Shown here piece by piece: positions 34,827-45,390 of a stretch of DNA of 64,000 bases. Within the stretch, counting starts at the first letter, position 1; the number at the start of each line of letters is the position of its first letter. Under the pieces are notes generated by a model. That model saw nothing but the letters and a program-made list of their open reading frames with translations. It searched no databases and was not told where the DNA came from. The stretch is from NCBI GenBank assembly GCA_025617745.1, contig CM046858.1, positions 28,596,534 through 28,660,533 of the forward strand, read 5' to 3'. This DNA is from Heliocidaris erythrogramma (Eukaryota; Echinodermata; Echinoidea; Camarodonta; Echinometridae). The position numbers were made by a program, and so were the translations under genes.

Positions 34827-37334
34827 GGTTACAGCCCTATAGCTAGAAGGTCCGATAGTTAGCGGGTCCTATAGACCGACACCCAATAGATAGAAGGTTC
34901 CATAGACCGAACGTACGAGAGGGTCCAATAGACAGACGGTTCTATAGACCGAATCGGCGGAGGGTCCGATAGTCCGAAGATTCTATAGATCGAATGTCCA
35001 ACGGGGTCCGATAGTCAGAAGGTCCGATAGACCGAAGGTTCTATAGACCGAATCGGCAAAAGGGTCCGATAGTCCGAAAGGTTCAGTAGCCCTGGGTCCG
35101 ATAGTTATAAGGTCCGATAGACCGACAATAACGTAAAAAAGGTAAAATAAGTGAATACAATAAGATTTTAATAGATTTATCTCATAAAAGGAAAAGGGTA
35201 ATGCCTTATCTTTTTCTATGTGTATTGCAATAAACCGATGCACTAGGTCTGTAGGCCCCCCCCCCCAAAAGAACTTATTTTAAAGTTTTGTTTTATACAT
35301 TTTCAACATGTTAAAAGTATATTTATCAGAGCATCATCATCATCACCGTGGGGCGGGGGTGGTCCACCCATGCAGCTCAGCCCCCCCCCCCCCCCGGTTA
35401 ATTTGCCACTAAACCGATGTATTAGCAATGGGGAACGCGCTGACCATTGTTTGAAACATGGAAATCTAATTATACACACTTAGAAATAAAGGTACAATTT
35501 TGCACCCTTCAAATGCAACACTGGCAGCACCTTTTTGGGTGCAACTTTGCACCCTAAGAAGCTTTTTGCACCTTTAAGGGTTCAGTTAGCTACATTTTGC
35601 ACCCTTAAAGGGTGCAGAGTTGTACCCTTTAGAAAAGGTACAAATTCGCACCCTTTGGATGCAAAAATTTCTGCACCCTTAAAGGTGCAAGGTTGCACCT
35701 TTTAGGATGCAAACGGGCATTAAAGGGTGCAAACAAGAACAAAAAGGTGCATTTTTGCACCCTTTTCATGTAGGGTGCAAGATTGCACCCAAAAAGGTGC
35801 TGCCAGTGTTGCATTTAGGGTGCAAACCTGAACCTTTTTTTATAAGTGTGTATGGTGCACACTAAAGCCCCGAGGCCCATCATGCCCGAAGCATTTTTTT
35901 TCTAGTGGAGCAAGCTGATATAATAACACAAGTGATATTTTTTAAACAAAAAAATCTTATGGGGTGCACACTTCATAGTTGAATTTTCATTAAATGTAAC
36001 AAAAGATAAAATTCTGACAACAAAAGATTCTGCCCGATAAAAATGAAATTATTTCAATTAGGCCCTACCACCTTCTTGGGAGGGGGGCGTTTCCATTTTT
36101 AGGGTTGTCAGGTGATATTTTCCTACCAGCTATGATGTCAGCTTTTATACTTTTTTGAATGTTCACCGACTACACCCATACTACTACCTTGTGGCAAATT
36201 TTAGTCTGTGGACTCTGTCGGGTAAATTATACCATTTTTTTTTGGGGGGGGGGGGGATTCGAGAATAGTCGGATACCTCACTGCCCGAATATTATGATAT
36301 TCGGGCTTCTTGTTGCTGCAGGACGTAAGAGGTGCTTGCTGCAAGAAACAATCTAGGCCTAGTTTCTGGATTGTATGAGCGAGCAAAGCGAGCGAACGAG
36401 AGAGAGAGAGAAAAAAGAATTTTGTATCCTGAGAATAGGTTCTAGCGTATTGTTATTCCGTTCTCATAATCTGTGTAACATGTTATCGGCATCTTCCGTT
36501 CTCATATTGGGAAGAGACTATTGGTCACAGGCCATTATTTCTGAAAATTCATCTCTTTAGCCCCTTTAAGTCAACTTGCCGCTCGATTCTTTTCAGTTAT
36601 GTTGCTAACATTCTTTGAGTAGAAAAATAGCATAACATTAGCTAGAGATTCAAGATGCAAACCAAATAACTTCCATAAGAATATGACTTATTAATTGACA
36701 TTGGTTTATATACATAAATATGGCGATTATATTAATAACTAATTAATATCAAATGAAAATATAATGGGCATTGGTGTAAATAACCCTAATAATGCTAGTG
36801 AGCAAAGTTTTTGAATTTTTGTTTTCTTCTCTTTCCTTTCGGATTTCTTCTTTTCATTTCTTGTCTTTTCTTCTTTCCTTTTCATCCTCTTCCTTTTTTG
36901 CTTTTTCTTTGGGTGGAACGCCCCCACTTATTTTAGCCACTTATTTTTTACCCACTTATCATTTTATCCACTATTTTACCCTTTTTACGTATTTATTGTC
37001 GGTCTATCGGACCTTCTAACTATCGGACCCCTACTGAACCCTCGGACTATCGGACCCTTTTGCTGATTCGGTCTATAGAACCTTCTGTCTATTGGACCCT
37101 CTCGTACATTCGGTCTATCGAACCTTCTATCTATCGGACCTTCTGACTATCGGACCCGTTGGTCATTCGATCTATAGAACCTTCGGACTATCGGACCCTC
37201 CTGCCGATTCGGTGTATAGAACCTTCTGTCTACTTGACCCTCTGGTACATTCGGTCTATCGAACCTTCTATCTATTGGGTGTCGGTCTATCGGACCCGCT
37301 AACTATCGGACCTTCTAGCTATAGGGATGACCCC
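34827..37334. mobile_element. Non-coding DNA transposon with about 300-bp tandem-repeat terminal arms and 8-bp target duplication
   Basis: The element interrupts the mariner transposase exactly: GAACGTGC occurs on both sides (34819-34826 and 37335-37342) and only once in the rejoined gene. Its arms (about 34827-35150 and 36975-37334) are inverted copies built of short units such as GGTCCGATAG and TCTATAGACCGAA. No transposase frame is visible inside; the interior holds homopolymers, an inner MITE at 35475-35850, and a Lys-rich low-complexity frame. An 8-bp duplication fits hAT-, P- or Merlin-like transposases, and the ends start GG. The family is unassigned. It is non-autonomous. Confidence 0.82.
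35475..35850. mobile_element. 376-bp MITE with TA duplication and palindromic GCACCC repeats
   Basis: Ends read CACACTTA and TAAGTGTG with TA at both flanks (35473-35474, 35851-35852). The arms match over about 75 bp, including AACACTGGCAGCACC and its complement. The middle is made of repeated, partly palindromic units with the core TGCACCCTT and AAGGGTGCA, so the whole element can fold. TA targets suggest mobilisation by a Tc1/mariner-type transposase. It is nested in the 34827-37334 element. Confidence 0.75.
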
Positions 37335-38092
37335 GAACGTGCAGGCCACTCAACTGGGAAATGAAGAGCAATGATGCGATTGGCAAAGAGTTCAGTCAAA
37401 CGATTCCTCACGGCAAGAAGTCTGTGGGCTGGGGCCCCATCCTGAGCCCACCAGGCCCTGCGGAATACTCCACGTCGTTGTCGGGGAACATCTGTTCCAT
37501 CTCCGGCACAAATAAATTGTTCAGCATGTCAAGGTACGCCTGGCCATTGATGTTGCCTTCAAAAAAGTAAGGTCCCACCAATGAACCATTGCCACAAAGT
37601 CCAATCCAGACACTCACTTTCTCCCTGCTCATGTTCTTATTAAAAGCATATCCCGGTGGATGATGGAATTCAGCATACTCGTGCTCATTGTGGTTGTTTA
37701 CCATTCCATCCATGGAAAACGTTGCTTCATCCGCGATGGTAAAAAACTGGAGGAACTGTCGATCTCGGTTGCACTGGTTCACAAACCATTGTGAAACTAA
37801 CTTGCCACAGTGATGATTTGACACCCATTCACTAAGTTGAATCATGCTCAGTCATGCATGACAGTTAGACAACCTAAGTGATGTAATTGGACAGAGGACT
37901 TATTGGACTATCTAACCATGAAAAAATAATGTGTAAATATTTTATAGTTTTCTGAAAATTTGCCGTTGAAGTTGAGTTTACTTTTTTTAGAGACACGCTG
38001 TATATTATGTTTACATACAATAATAATCATCATTTTTACCCTACCAGACAGGCTTGCCACTATCACCTGCCGCGAACAAGAACCCTCTTTGC

Positions 38093-38290
38093 AAAACTGG
38101 GCGTTGTGGCGTATGCCTGTAATCCAGCTACCAATGGAAGTTATAAACTGATTCAGCGGACCCAGGTTCGAGACTGAGTCTTTCGGATGGTGACGTTAAA
38201 GGTCGGTCCCAGACGTAAATAATCATAACTGATTGATACACGTCTGTAAAAACCCAATTACACACACACGCACACACACACACACTCTTT
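38093..38290 (+). mobile_element. Possible SINE fragment
   Basis: Contains GTGGCGTATGCCTGTAATCC (A-box-like), a B-box-like GGTTCGAGACTG at about 38166, the motif TTCGGATGGTGACGTTAAAG found in the bodies of many invertebrate SINEs, and a (CA)n tail. It lies right after the LINE fragment. The head is not foldable enough to name the tRNA. Confidence 0.45.
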
Positions 38291-39643
38291 GCAAATAATT
38301 TTGAAATTCCTTCCCCGAAATATTATTGAAACTCCTAATAATTATATGTTTAAAGAAGATTAAAACAACATCTCTTTGTAACATACAAGGAAAAGCCAGC
38401 CCTCAAAAATATCCCGGGTACAAGCTACACGCGGAACTTTGATTCTGATCTCCTTCTTTCTTTCTTTTTTTTAAAATAATTTATTTCCCCTCCCTCATTC
38501 CCTTCCCCGATTTCATCTCTCCCCCCCCCCCTCTCTCTGATTCTTTATTTAGGTGTGCCTTTGTTAATTTATTAACTTATTTATTAACTTACTTATAGTT
38601 AACTTAGTCTATATGAACACCCCCCCCCCCGCCACCAAAAAACCCAAACAAAGAAACAAAAAACAAAAACAAAAACAAAAACAAGACAACAACAAGAAAA
38701 AAACAACAACCAACAAACATATTTTTGAATAATGGATATATTCATAATGATTTTAATTGGGAACATGCTACAGCTCCGCTTTTTGCTGGTTCCCTTTCGT
38801 TACCTTTTCAATAATTATCAAGAATCCATTGAAGCGTGTGTATACACCTCTCTCTGTTATTTATTTTAGACAAAAATATGTAAAACAAAGTTGATAACTT
38901 ATGTTTGAATGATGAGTATCTTGTACTATGTCAATACGTTATATGGCTTTTGAATTGGTTTCGAAAAATAAATGAATCTTGAATTTATTCAATTATTCCC
39001 GAAGGCTATATACGTATGGGTCCTACACCCCAAGCAGTATTATGCACTTTGTTGGTTGATACTGCAAAATTAGTTGTGGAAAAGTATCGTGTAGGCTATA
39101 TTGAAGTGTTCTTGTTTTTTTTTTAAGTCTATATGATCGACATAAGACAAAAATCAGTTGTTATACAGCACGCAGGGCTGCCCCGTCAAATTTAGCCCCC
39201 TCCTTCTTTATAATTTTTTTTAATACACCAATGGACAACATAATTATCAGGATATGATTTATATTAGACACTTAAGGAGAAGGTTGAGTACTTGTAAAGG
39301 TGAAAATATGTGATTTTTCTCATTCTTTCCATGTCAGTTTGGAAGAACATCATAGTAGACATGTCCCCTGAAAAGGATTGCTCTTCAAATGCCCTCATAT
39401 TAGAAATATGAGAAGTAAATGCCACATGTGTGTGTGCAGTCCCATATACCATGAAGCCACAAGCTTCATGCATATTATACCCAATTATGTGTACAATGCA
39501 TGTTTTCATTCAGCGAGATTAATCATCTTATCATTTTGATGGTTACAAAACCTTACAGTATACACTTATCCTTGTGTAGACATTATCAAACACTTGTTTT
39601 GAGACAGTTTCTTTTACAATGTCATTGCATGACCATAACTTAC

Positions 39644-39672
39644 GTGAACGTTTCCTTTGACATAAACCAATC
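39644..39672 (-). CDS. Candidate 29-nt microexon after the EGF-like exon
   Basis: A 29-nt segment is bounded by a very good acceptor (ATCTTCTTTTTAG) and a near-perfect donor (CAC|GTAAGT). It opens in phase 1, matching the EGF-like exon, and would add the residues LVYVKGNVH after a split Gly. It ends in phase 0, which does not match the phase 1 start of the exon at 25931-26176, so either another phase 0-to-1 exon is hidden, it is used in an alternative transcript, or it is a chance pair of splice sites. Confidence 0.35.
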
Positions 39673-39872
39673 CTAAAAAGAAGATAATGACAGAGTCTTT
39701 ATTCATACGCGTAAAACAGAAATCTCTAACATGTCTAACTCGTCGCCATCCTCTTCTAGGTCGTTACCGATCACGCCTCTCAACTTTCCACATCCCCTCT
39801 CTCGCTTCCTTTCCCTTCTCTTCTCCCATTGTTCATGAATCTAAGAATTAAAATGATATGAAGAATGTATAC

Positions 39873-39962
39873 CTTCTAAGCAGGATTTAGACAGAGTTCC
39901 ACCTTCAGGACAAAAGCAATACTCTTTGTCGTTTGAAGGTATGCAGTCTTCACCATTTATAC
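39873..39962 (-). CDS. Receptor EGF-like exon (second half of a six-Cys module)
   Basis: A 90-nt phase 1-1 exon with acceptor CCCATGTTTAG (AG at 39963-39964) and donor TAGAAG|GTATAC (GT at 39871-39872). It encodes a Cys-x8-Cys-x-Cys-x9-Cys pattern: EDC, EYC, FCPEGG and SCLEG. The CFCPEGG core with Gly after the fifth Cys is typical of EGF-like domains. Joined to the preceding exon, whose last residues contain two more Cys, it gives the six Cys of an EGF-like fold. The domain is extracellular and disulphide-bonded. A 90-nt open frame is short, so support comes from splice sites, phase and Cys spacing together. Confidence 0.66.
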
Positions 39963-40574
39963 CTAAACATGGGAGAAAAAAGTGAGGGAAAAACAAATAT
40001 TGTTGAACAACTATATCAGGAAGGATTAAAACATTAGGAATTAGTTTTATGAAACATTTTAAAGATAAGCCTAAGTGCCTTTGTCAGTTTCGATGTCTAT
40101 GCGGTTTACACACCTTCCTCAGACGTGTACTGGCAAAATTAAATAGCTGCCAGTCTTTTATCGACAGAAGATGTCCATTTAGATCGCCGCAAGGTAACTG
40201 TCAGACAACTGAAATGCAGCCCATCTCTGTTAAAATCGTCTAAACGACTCCTTCAGGTGATCTAAAAAACTGGCAGCTATTTCAATCTGCAAGAACGCGT
40301 GTGAGGACCGTGGATATTGTCACAGGTAAATATACCTGCCTAATGGATGTGCAATAGCACGCAATAATTCCTTCTAGATTAAAACAGACATGGATCTTGA
40401 TCGTAAATGAGTATCCCCCAAAACATGAATATCAACTTTGTCTCAATAACATTAATATTTTTTCTTCAGTTATTTGTTATCATAATATACCATGCACCTG
40501 ATTAATGAGGAGAAAAAAAACTACCATACTCTAGAACCACAAACATCTACATAAAATTATGGGTATGATCACTT

Positions 40575-41017
40575 CACCTAATACCGGCCATGTCATAATA
40601 CCGACCATTAAGCGTATCATGGCATCTAGCGCGCGTCTTGCAAATACCCATGGGACTACGCGTAGAATGCCTAGCAACGTTGAGAACAGCCAAAAAAAAA
40701 ACAAGATGAGGAATAAAAACGTAAGTATTATCAATTTATTGTTAATTTTTAATATTTTCATTAAAATAATTTCTTTTCATAAATTGCCATTGACTTATGT
40801 GCAGGGGTCGGAAATAAGACGCACTTCTCGACTATGCGTAAAATGAGATGACTCTATTGCGACGTCATTTCTACAAGAACGCGCAAGTATTATCGCTCGT
40901 CAGTACCTGGATCTTGTTCCCCAGTATTTGGGTAATAGTCTGATGAATTTTCATTACGTTTCATGAAGAATCTTTGCCGTAGTCGTTGGAAACATCGTTA
41001 AAGGTCGGTATTAGGTA
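40575..41017. mobile_element. About 440-bp MITE-like element with CCTAATACCGRCC ends
   Basis: The left side has CACCTAATACCGGCC and a second ATAATACCGACC; the right end is GGTCGGTATTAGGTAAA. A short frame inside (MGMITSPNTGHVIIPTIKR onward) ends at a donor-like AAAAAC|GTAAGTATT, but it begins at the element's own edge and is unlikely to be a gene. Confidence 0.5.
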
Positions 41018-41559
41018 AAGGCATCATACAGGTTTCTGTGATAATCGTCCGACTAAGACGTTTAATAGTTTAAACTGCAATACCGTGATTTTTTTAATCG
41101 AGTAACGTTTTACAGACTGCACGAATGCAATTACCTCTTATGGAGTTGTCCAAAATGTATTTTGGAGAAATTTTATAATGGGGTTGTCCTTCATTACCGC
41201 ACCATTCCAATAGAAATGGTGTCATTAAAAACCATTACAAACACGCTCAGTATAGGACTGCTGAATATATGGGTGTGGTGGGGGAGGGCGACCAGTAAAG
41301 TTGATTCCCCCTTTTCTACTTTACTTATATATTTTTTAAAATCAGGTTGTCGTTCAAAAGAACCTAAGCTTTGTAACTGTAAAATAACACATCTTCAAAC
41401 ATCCTCCTGGAATTCCTTTTAAGTTTTTAAAATAACATGAAATTTCCAATTTTACATAATGAACAGCATAATTTTAATTATTCATAATTATATTCCTTTT
41501 GATTTTTTATAATAACAATTATCATTATTATTATTGTTTTAAGTAATAAAAATAAAAGT

Positions 41560-41895
41560 ATGCAAAATATCGGTTTGTTTTTAAATTACGTTTCATGTAT
41601 CGTATACCTCGTATGTTCATGTATTTGTGTTTGTACACCCTTCCACTGGCACATTTGTATTGTTTTGAATTGCACTATGCCATGGACCTGGGTCTATAAT
41701 TATGTTCACCCCTTTATTCATTTTAAATAAAGATGATACATATAAGATTCATAGACTTTTGTAAGGGGGTGGCAAATGGACCTCCTAATCCCTTGTATAA
41801 ATGATTCTTTATTATTTACCCCGCTTTCTACTTTATGTAGCTTGTGCTGTGTCAACATTGTTAAATGGTCCTTGTTTGAAGATAATAGAATAAAG
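41560..41895 (+). mobile_element. Solo 3' end of the same LINE family as 26404-27625
   Basis: About 335 bp aligning with 27240-27625, including the block around TGCCATGGACCTGGGTCTAT and the final AATAAAG at 41889-41895, after which the two copies diverge. This is a strongly 5'-truncated insertion containing only the 3' untranslated region. Confidence 0.7.
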
Positions 41896-42112
41896 CCAAC
41901 TCCTTCAATGCCTGTTAGCATTTAGTCTGTCTTATGTGTATTCTCTATACCCCTACCCTAGGTCCTTGCCACCCATAACAAATAAAATGAATAATTGAAG
42001 CGTAGACATCAGGTTGAAGAATTCACTAATACTTAATATCTAAATGAATTATGTTTTGGTTAACGCGATCACATGTTCTGATTAAGGAGCACTCTTTTCT
42101 CAATATAGAGCA

Positions 42113-42345
42113 CAGGGGTGGTATTCTGATATTTATTTTATCTTGATTTTAGTGAAAAGATTTTAATTGTCATAACAAATTTCAAATTGCAAGATTTCAT
42201 GGGTGTTTGCGCAGATGAATTCCGCGTACGCAGCCAGTTTTGCGCAGGCATTAACCAATGATGCGCCATAAGCGTACATTTTGTTATGACAATTAAAATT
42301 ATTTCACTAAAATGAAGATAAAATAAATCTCAGAATACCACCCTG
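42113..42345. mobile_element. 233-bp MITE with about 65-bp terminal inverted repeats
   Basis: The ends read CAGGGGTGGTATTCTGA and CAGGGTGGTATTCTGAG (reverse strand), and pairing continues through the segment with TTTTAATTGTCATAACAAA. The centre is GC-richer with two TTTGCGCAG motifs. No coding frame. The target duplication is unclear. It lies just before a LINE fragment. Confidence 0.7.
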
Positions 42346-42356
42346 AAATTAGAGCT

Positions 42357-42810
42357 ATGTACACGGGCTTATTAAGAAATGTTTCTGTATGGGAAGGTAT
42401 GCATCCCATTAAACTAGAGAGAAGTCTTCGTCTTCAGAAAAGAGCTGTACGAATTAGTAGCAATGCAGGTTTTTTATACTCCATCTCGAAAATATTTTAT
42501 AAATTTCATACACTGACTGTTCGTGATATAAACAAATTCCGAATTGCCGCAATTATGCATCGCTACTTTTCTGGTAGTCTTCCTCCTTGTTTAATGGTAA
42601 TGTTTTCTTTAAACTATTAAGTTCATGATTATATTACTCATAATGTAATAAAATCGCATGAATGGAAAGTAATTTCTAGTCATCTCCAAAAATCAATTCG
42701 CTATTTTAAAAGAGATTTTTTGGATTCCTTGCCCTTCTCAAAGACAAATCAAATTTCTGAATTCATTGAAGAGAAAGCTCAAATTATACTTTTAGTATCT
42801 TTTTATAAGT
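42357..42810 (+). mobile_element. LINE C-terminal fragment
   Basis: Reads RSLRLQKRAVRISSNAGF, then TLTVRDINKFRIAAIMHRY, then after a stop KSIRYFKRDFLDSLPF, ending in a stop near 42810. This is the C-terminal end of a CR1/L2-like polyprotein, with at least one stop. A similar stretch (VIKSHEWK) recurs at about 34140. Confidence 0.65.
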
Positions 42811-43029
42811 AGTTTTAAAGAATGAGTGAATATCCCCAGCAGTATGATTTTTCCTTACTTTGTCTCCGCCGCCGTAATATTTAATATTTTTCTTTTTCGT
42901 TATTCTACGCCATAATTTCTAGTTTTCGTGAGCATCAACCTGTCAAGCGTCAGTAGGCTTTCAATGATGCTCCTTTTTGTTCTTCTTATTTTATATACAA
43001 GACAAGCTGAAAAAAAAATGCATTGTGTG

Positions 43030-43190
43030 TACCAAAGTTTAGGACGGACACATACAAACACAGTCCTTTGGTTTCGGGATTAGAGTATGGAACCAACTTG
43101 AAAGTTCTGTCAAGAAATCACCTACATTGAACAGTTTTAAACATAACTTGAAGTTCTGCTATCTGCAGAAAACGTTCAAGTGAATATCGT
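43030..43190 (+). mobile_element. Short LINE 3' coding remnant
   Basis: One frame reads GIRVWNQLESSVKKSPTLN and SFKHNLKFCYLQKTFK then stop, the familiar last block of several LINE polyproteins. The AT-rich sequence to about 43450 is probably its 3' untranslated region. Only about 220 bases separate it from the preceding fragment. Confidence 0.55.
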
Positions 43191-43974
43191 TTTCGTTGCA
43201 TATTGATTAACGGGTGTTTGCTGACAAAATTTTTCAGTTACATTTCTCTATAAAATTTACTTGTTTATTCACAAACTTTTTGATGACATCAATGTTTTGA
43301 AACTGAATGTATGACACCACTTATTATAGTTATTGGTGCTTTCATTGGTATTTATGATGTACATAATCAATCATTATGCTGTATAATGAACGTTATATAT
43401 ATTCTATGTAAATATGTATATATCATTTTTGGTATTCCAATTGGGGATTTATATTGAACCAAGATCATCTCTTTACTTTGTTTATGAGCTTTCATAGATA
43501 TTACTATATTTTGAGGGGATGTCAAAAAGCATTCGATAACCTTTCATCTCATTTAAAAACCAATTACCTAATCAATGATTTTAGAAATAATTATGTTCAA
43601 TATGCTTTTGGAAATCTCCATTTATTACAAGGATACCAGATAATATTAACTATCTTCGTTATTTTGTTTGTTGCTGTGATGAGTTTATATTGTTACTTAA
43701 TATCATTTTTAACAAACAGGGTCTCATGGAAGACCACCACTATTGGTGAAAACGAGCTACCTTGTATGTATCAGAAATAAATATATAAATAAAGAAATAA
43801 ATATAATAATTCATATACAGCCTGATGTATACCATGTATATGGCTTTTAAAATGTCTTGTATATATTTCGAGGTTCAAATAAAAAACGATTGAACTGTAA
43901 GAAATTGTCTTCATGTAATGGCCTTTTGAAGTTCAAAGACGGAAATTTGTACGTATATAAGAAATATAACTTAC

Positions 43975-44203
43975 CGCTATCACATAAAGGCATATAAGAC
44001 CAAGGAGGTACCAGGCAAGCTTGCGTGTTACCTCCCTGATCAGACCCATTGCTCATGCCGACTGCAGGTCCATATAATAAAGTAATACTGACAAAGAGTA
44101 GGATGTAACACTCAAATCGATTAAACAGCCAGTCTATTCTGTGTGACATTTTCTCAAATCTCAATTCAAAATCAAAGTTGAAACTCTCCTCGTCTTTGTC
44201 CAA
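43975..44203 (-). CDS. Receptor first coding exon: signal peptide and start of EGF-like module
   Basis: The exon starts at ATG 44203 and ends at donor AGCG|GTAAGTT (GT at 43973-43974) in phase 1. A second in-frame ATG at 44149 may be the true start, because it gives a classical signal peptide: a basic/polar n-region (MSHRIDWLFNRFE), a hydrophobic core (CYILLFVSITLLYGPAVG) and a small-residue cleavage region. With the upstream ATG the signal would be an internal one. After the signal come a polar Gly/Asn stretch and two Cys (QAC, PLC), which pair with the four Cys of the next exon to form one EGF-like module. This split is the reason I join the two exons directly. Upstream sequence to about 44.6 kb shows no obvious TATA box. 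Confidence 0.66.
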
Positions 44204-45388
44204 ATTGAATACTAATCACTGCGAATATGGACTACATAAATGACTGTTCCATCCTCACATCATTTGAGTCATGTGACCCGTAGTGAACGACGATTAGAAT
44301 AGAATTGGAAAAATGTCATAACCGAAAATGACATTTTGTTACACCCCAGCCATTCAGTACAACTTAAATAAAGTGATATAGTTACGCATTTGATTTTCAA
44401 CAGATGTAAGATTCATTTTCAGTTTACACAGAATGAGGAAATACTTCCTTTGAATAGAAGTGAAAGTAGCGACATGGCGTGCCTACACTTGGGCGGAGGA
44501 ACACGGTGATAGGAGGGGATCGAAGGGTGAGATTCATTAGATTTTTTTTTTCTTTTCAGTTTTCTATACAAACAAATGAAGTGGTTCTATACCACTGTTG
44601 ATTAATGTGAGTCAATTTAAGGTAAGACAAACGGTCCGTTTATTACTCATTTTTTACCACTCATCATCCCTCCCCTTGTCTCCCTATTGTGTATTTCAAT
44701 GATTACAAGAATTATTCCATGTCTTCTAAATCTACGAACAGATTTCATATTGTTTTACACTAACTTACACAAGTGATATATGCCTGAAAGTATCAGTTTA
44801 CAAATTCCCCATGTTTAACAGGGTGGGGTCATGTAAAATGCACATCATAAAAGGAGATTTCGCATAAATGAGACCTATTCTAATTATTTTTTAATTTACA
44901 GATCTTACATATCCCATTACAAATTTTCAAATTTACCGACAAAATGTGCAGAAAATTCTACTATTCGTTAAACATAATTATGGCAGGGTAAGTCTATGAG
45001 ACTTGACTTTCTATTTGTCTAATAAGTAAACCTTGCACGATTATTTATCCAGCGTTGTGGAATTTTCATATATTAAATATAAGTATTACCCTCTGAGGAT
45101 TATGCCATTATTGAAGCTCATGCCATTACTTCAAATTAGGACGCACTTTTCAGTGGCAACAGTGTCCTTAAATAGTTACATCAGTCACGTAACATTTCAA
45201 AACCAAAGCTCCAAACAATTGTGGATTGATCTAAAGTGTCAAGGAGAGCCGTCTCCATGCTGGACATAATTATAGGGGCAGAATGAGTTTATAACTATTT
45301 TCTAACAGGCACAAACAAGGGGAAGTAAAATCCAATATTCTTTTAGCAATACGAAACCTGTATTTACATTCAAGTACCTCCTTGATTA
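44204..45388. other. Upstream flank of the receptor gene; no second gene seen
   Basis: No TATA box or CpG-rich stretch is evident. A segment at 45130-45265 (HVTFQNQSSKQLWIDL in one frame) matches 53540-53670 at the DNA level, where the frame is broken, so it is treated as repeat. Confidence 0.5.
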
Positions 45389-45390
45389 TA

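Larger units (their letters stand above)
34590..37845 (-). pseudogene. Mariner transposase, interrupted by a transposon and a frameshift
   Basis: Read on the minus strand, the N-terminal part (37845 to about 37343) has the first catalytic Asp in IADEATF and the second in QDGAPAH. The C-terminal part (34818 to about 34590) resumes with PDLTPCDFFLWG, carrying the last Asp, and ends near MRRRCELCIERNGG. There are 41 residues between the second and third Asp, so a DD41D-type enzyme. The gene is broken twice: a one-base frameshift after VEYS at about 37470, and the 34827-37334 insertion between WPARS and PDLTP. The start of the protein may lie in the long terminal repeat. Known role: cut-and-paste transposition into TA. 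Confidence 0.8.
34328..38000 (-). mobile_element. Mariner-family element with about 200-bp terminal inverted repeats, itself split
   Basis: The ends are inverted repeats of roughly 200 bp (34328-34530 and 37797-38000) beginning CAGGGTGTCTCTAAA and CAGCGTGTCTCTAAA, flanked by TA at 34326-34327 and 38001-38002. Removing the 2.5-kb insert plus one 8-bp target copy leaves about 1157 bp, a normal mariner size. The long inverted repeats overlap the transposase reading frame at its N-terminal side. The element sits inside a LINE fragment and has been inactivated by an insertion in its catalytic domain. Confidence 0.85.
34085..38092 (+). mobile_element. LINE C-terminal fragment split by a mariner insertion
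   Basis: The left part (34085-34327) reads through HKILKITESHHLQLGLFMHKL and stops at a TA. The right part starts at 38003 and continues the same LINE domain (YNNNHHFYPTRQACHYHLPRTR). Between them lies a 3.67-kb mariner flanked by TA. The two halves join in register at the RT C-terminal block in which short aromatic and PTRQ motifs normally follow each other. The outer limits are approximate. Confidence 0.65.
13430..44203 (-). other. Putative multi-exon type I receptor gene with a tyrosine-motif tail (gene span)
   Basis: I assemble this gene from exons at 43975-44203, 39873-39962, 25931-26176, 16083-16445, 15282-15372 and 13430-14663, all on the minus strand. A 29-nt candidate microexon lies at 39644-39672. 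Order of parts is signal peptide, EGF-like module, glycosylated extracellular exon, Thr-rich stalk, transmembrane helix, long cytoplasmic tail; about 750 residues. Seen directly: GT/AG sites at each boundary and compatible codon phases (phase 1 at all extracellular junctions, phase 2 between the transmembrane and tail exons). Known: Tyr-x-x-Leu tails on single-pass receptors recruit SH2 proteins after phosphorylation, as in Draper/CED-1/MEGF10 and ITIM receptors. Inferred: a signalling or phagocytic/immune-type receptor. The long introns are filled with transposons, so one or more exons could be missing, and two adjacent genes cannot be excluded. Junctions 1-2 and the final three exons are the firmest parts. 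Confidence 0.6.

Noticed and set aside
36739-36927. Lys/Glu-rich open frame
   Set aside because: Pure consequence of a CT-rich stretch; no start context, splice sites or domain.
39264-39509. 81-codon minus-strand frame as a receptor exon
   Set aside because: It is in a tempting place, but I found no acceptor or donor giving a compatible phase.
40559-40740. Plus-strand frame ending at a GTAAGTATT donor
   Set aside because: It starts at the edge of a MITE-like element and has no second exon or domain.
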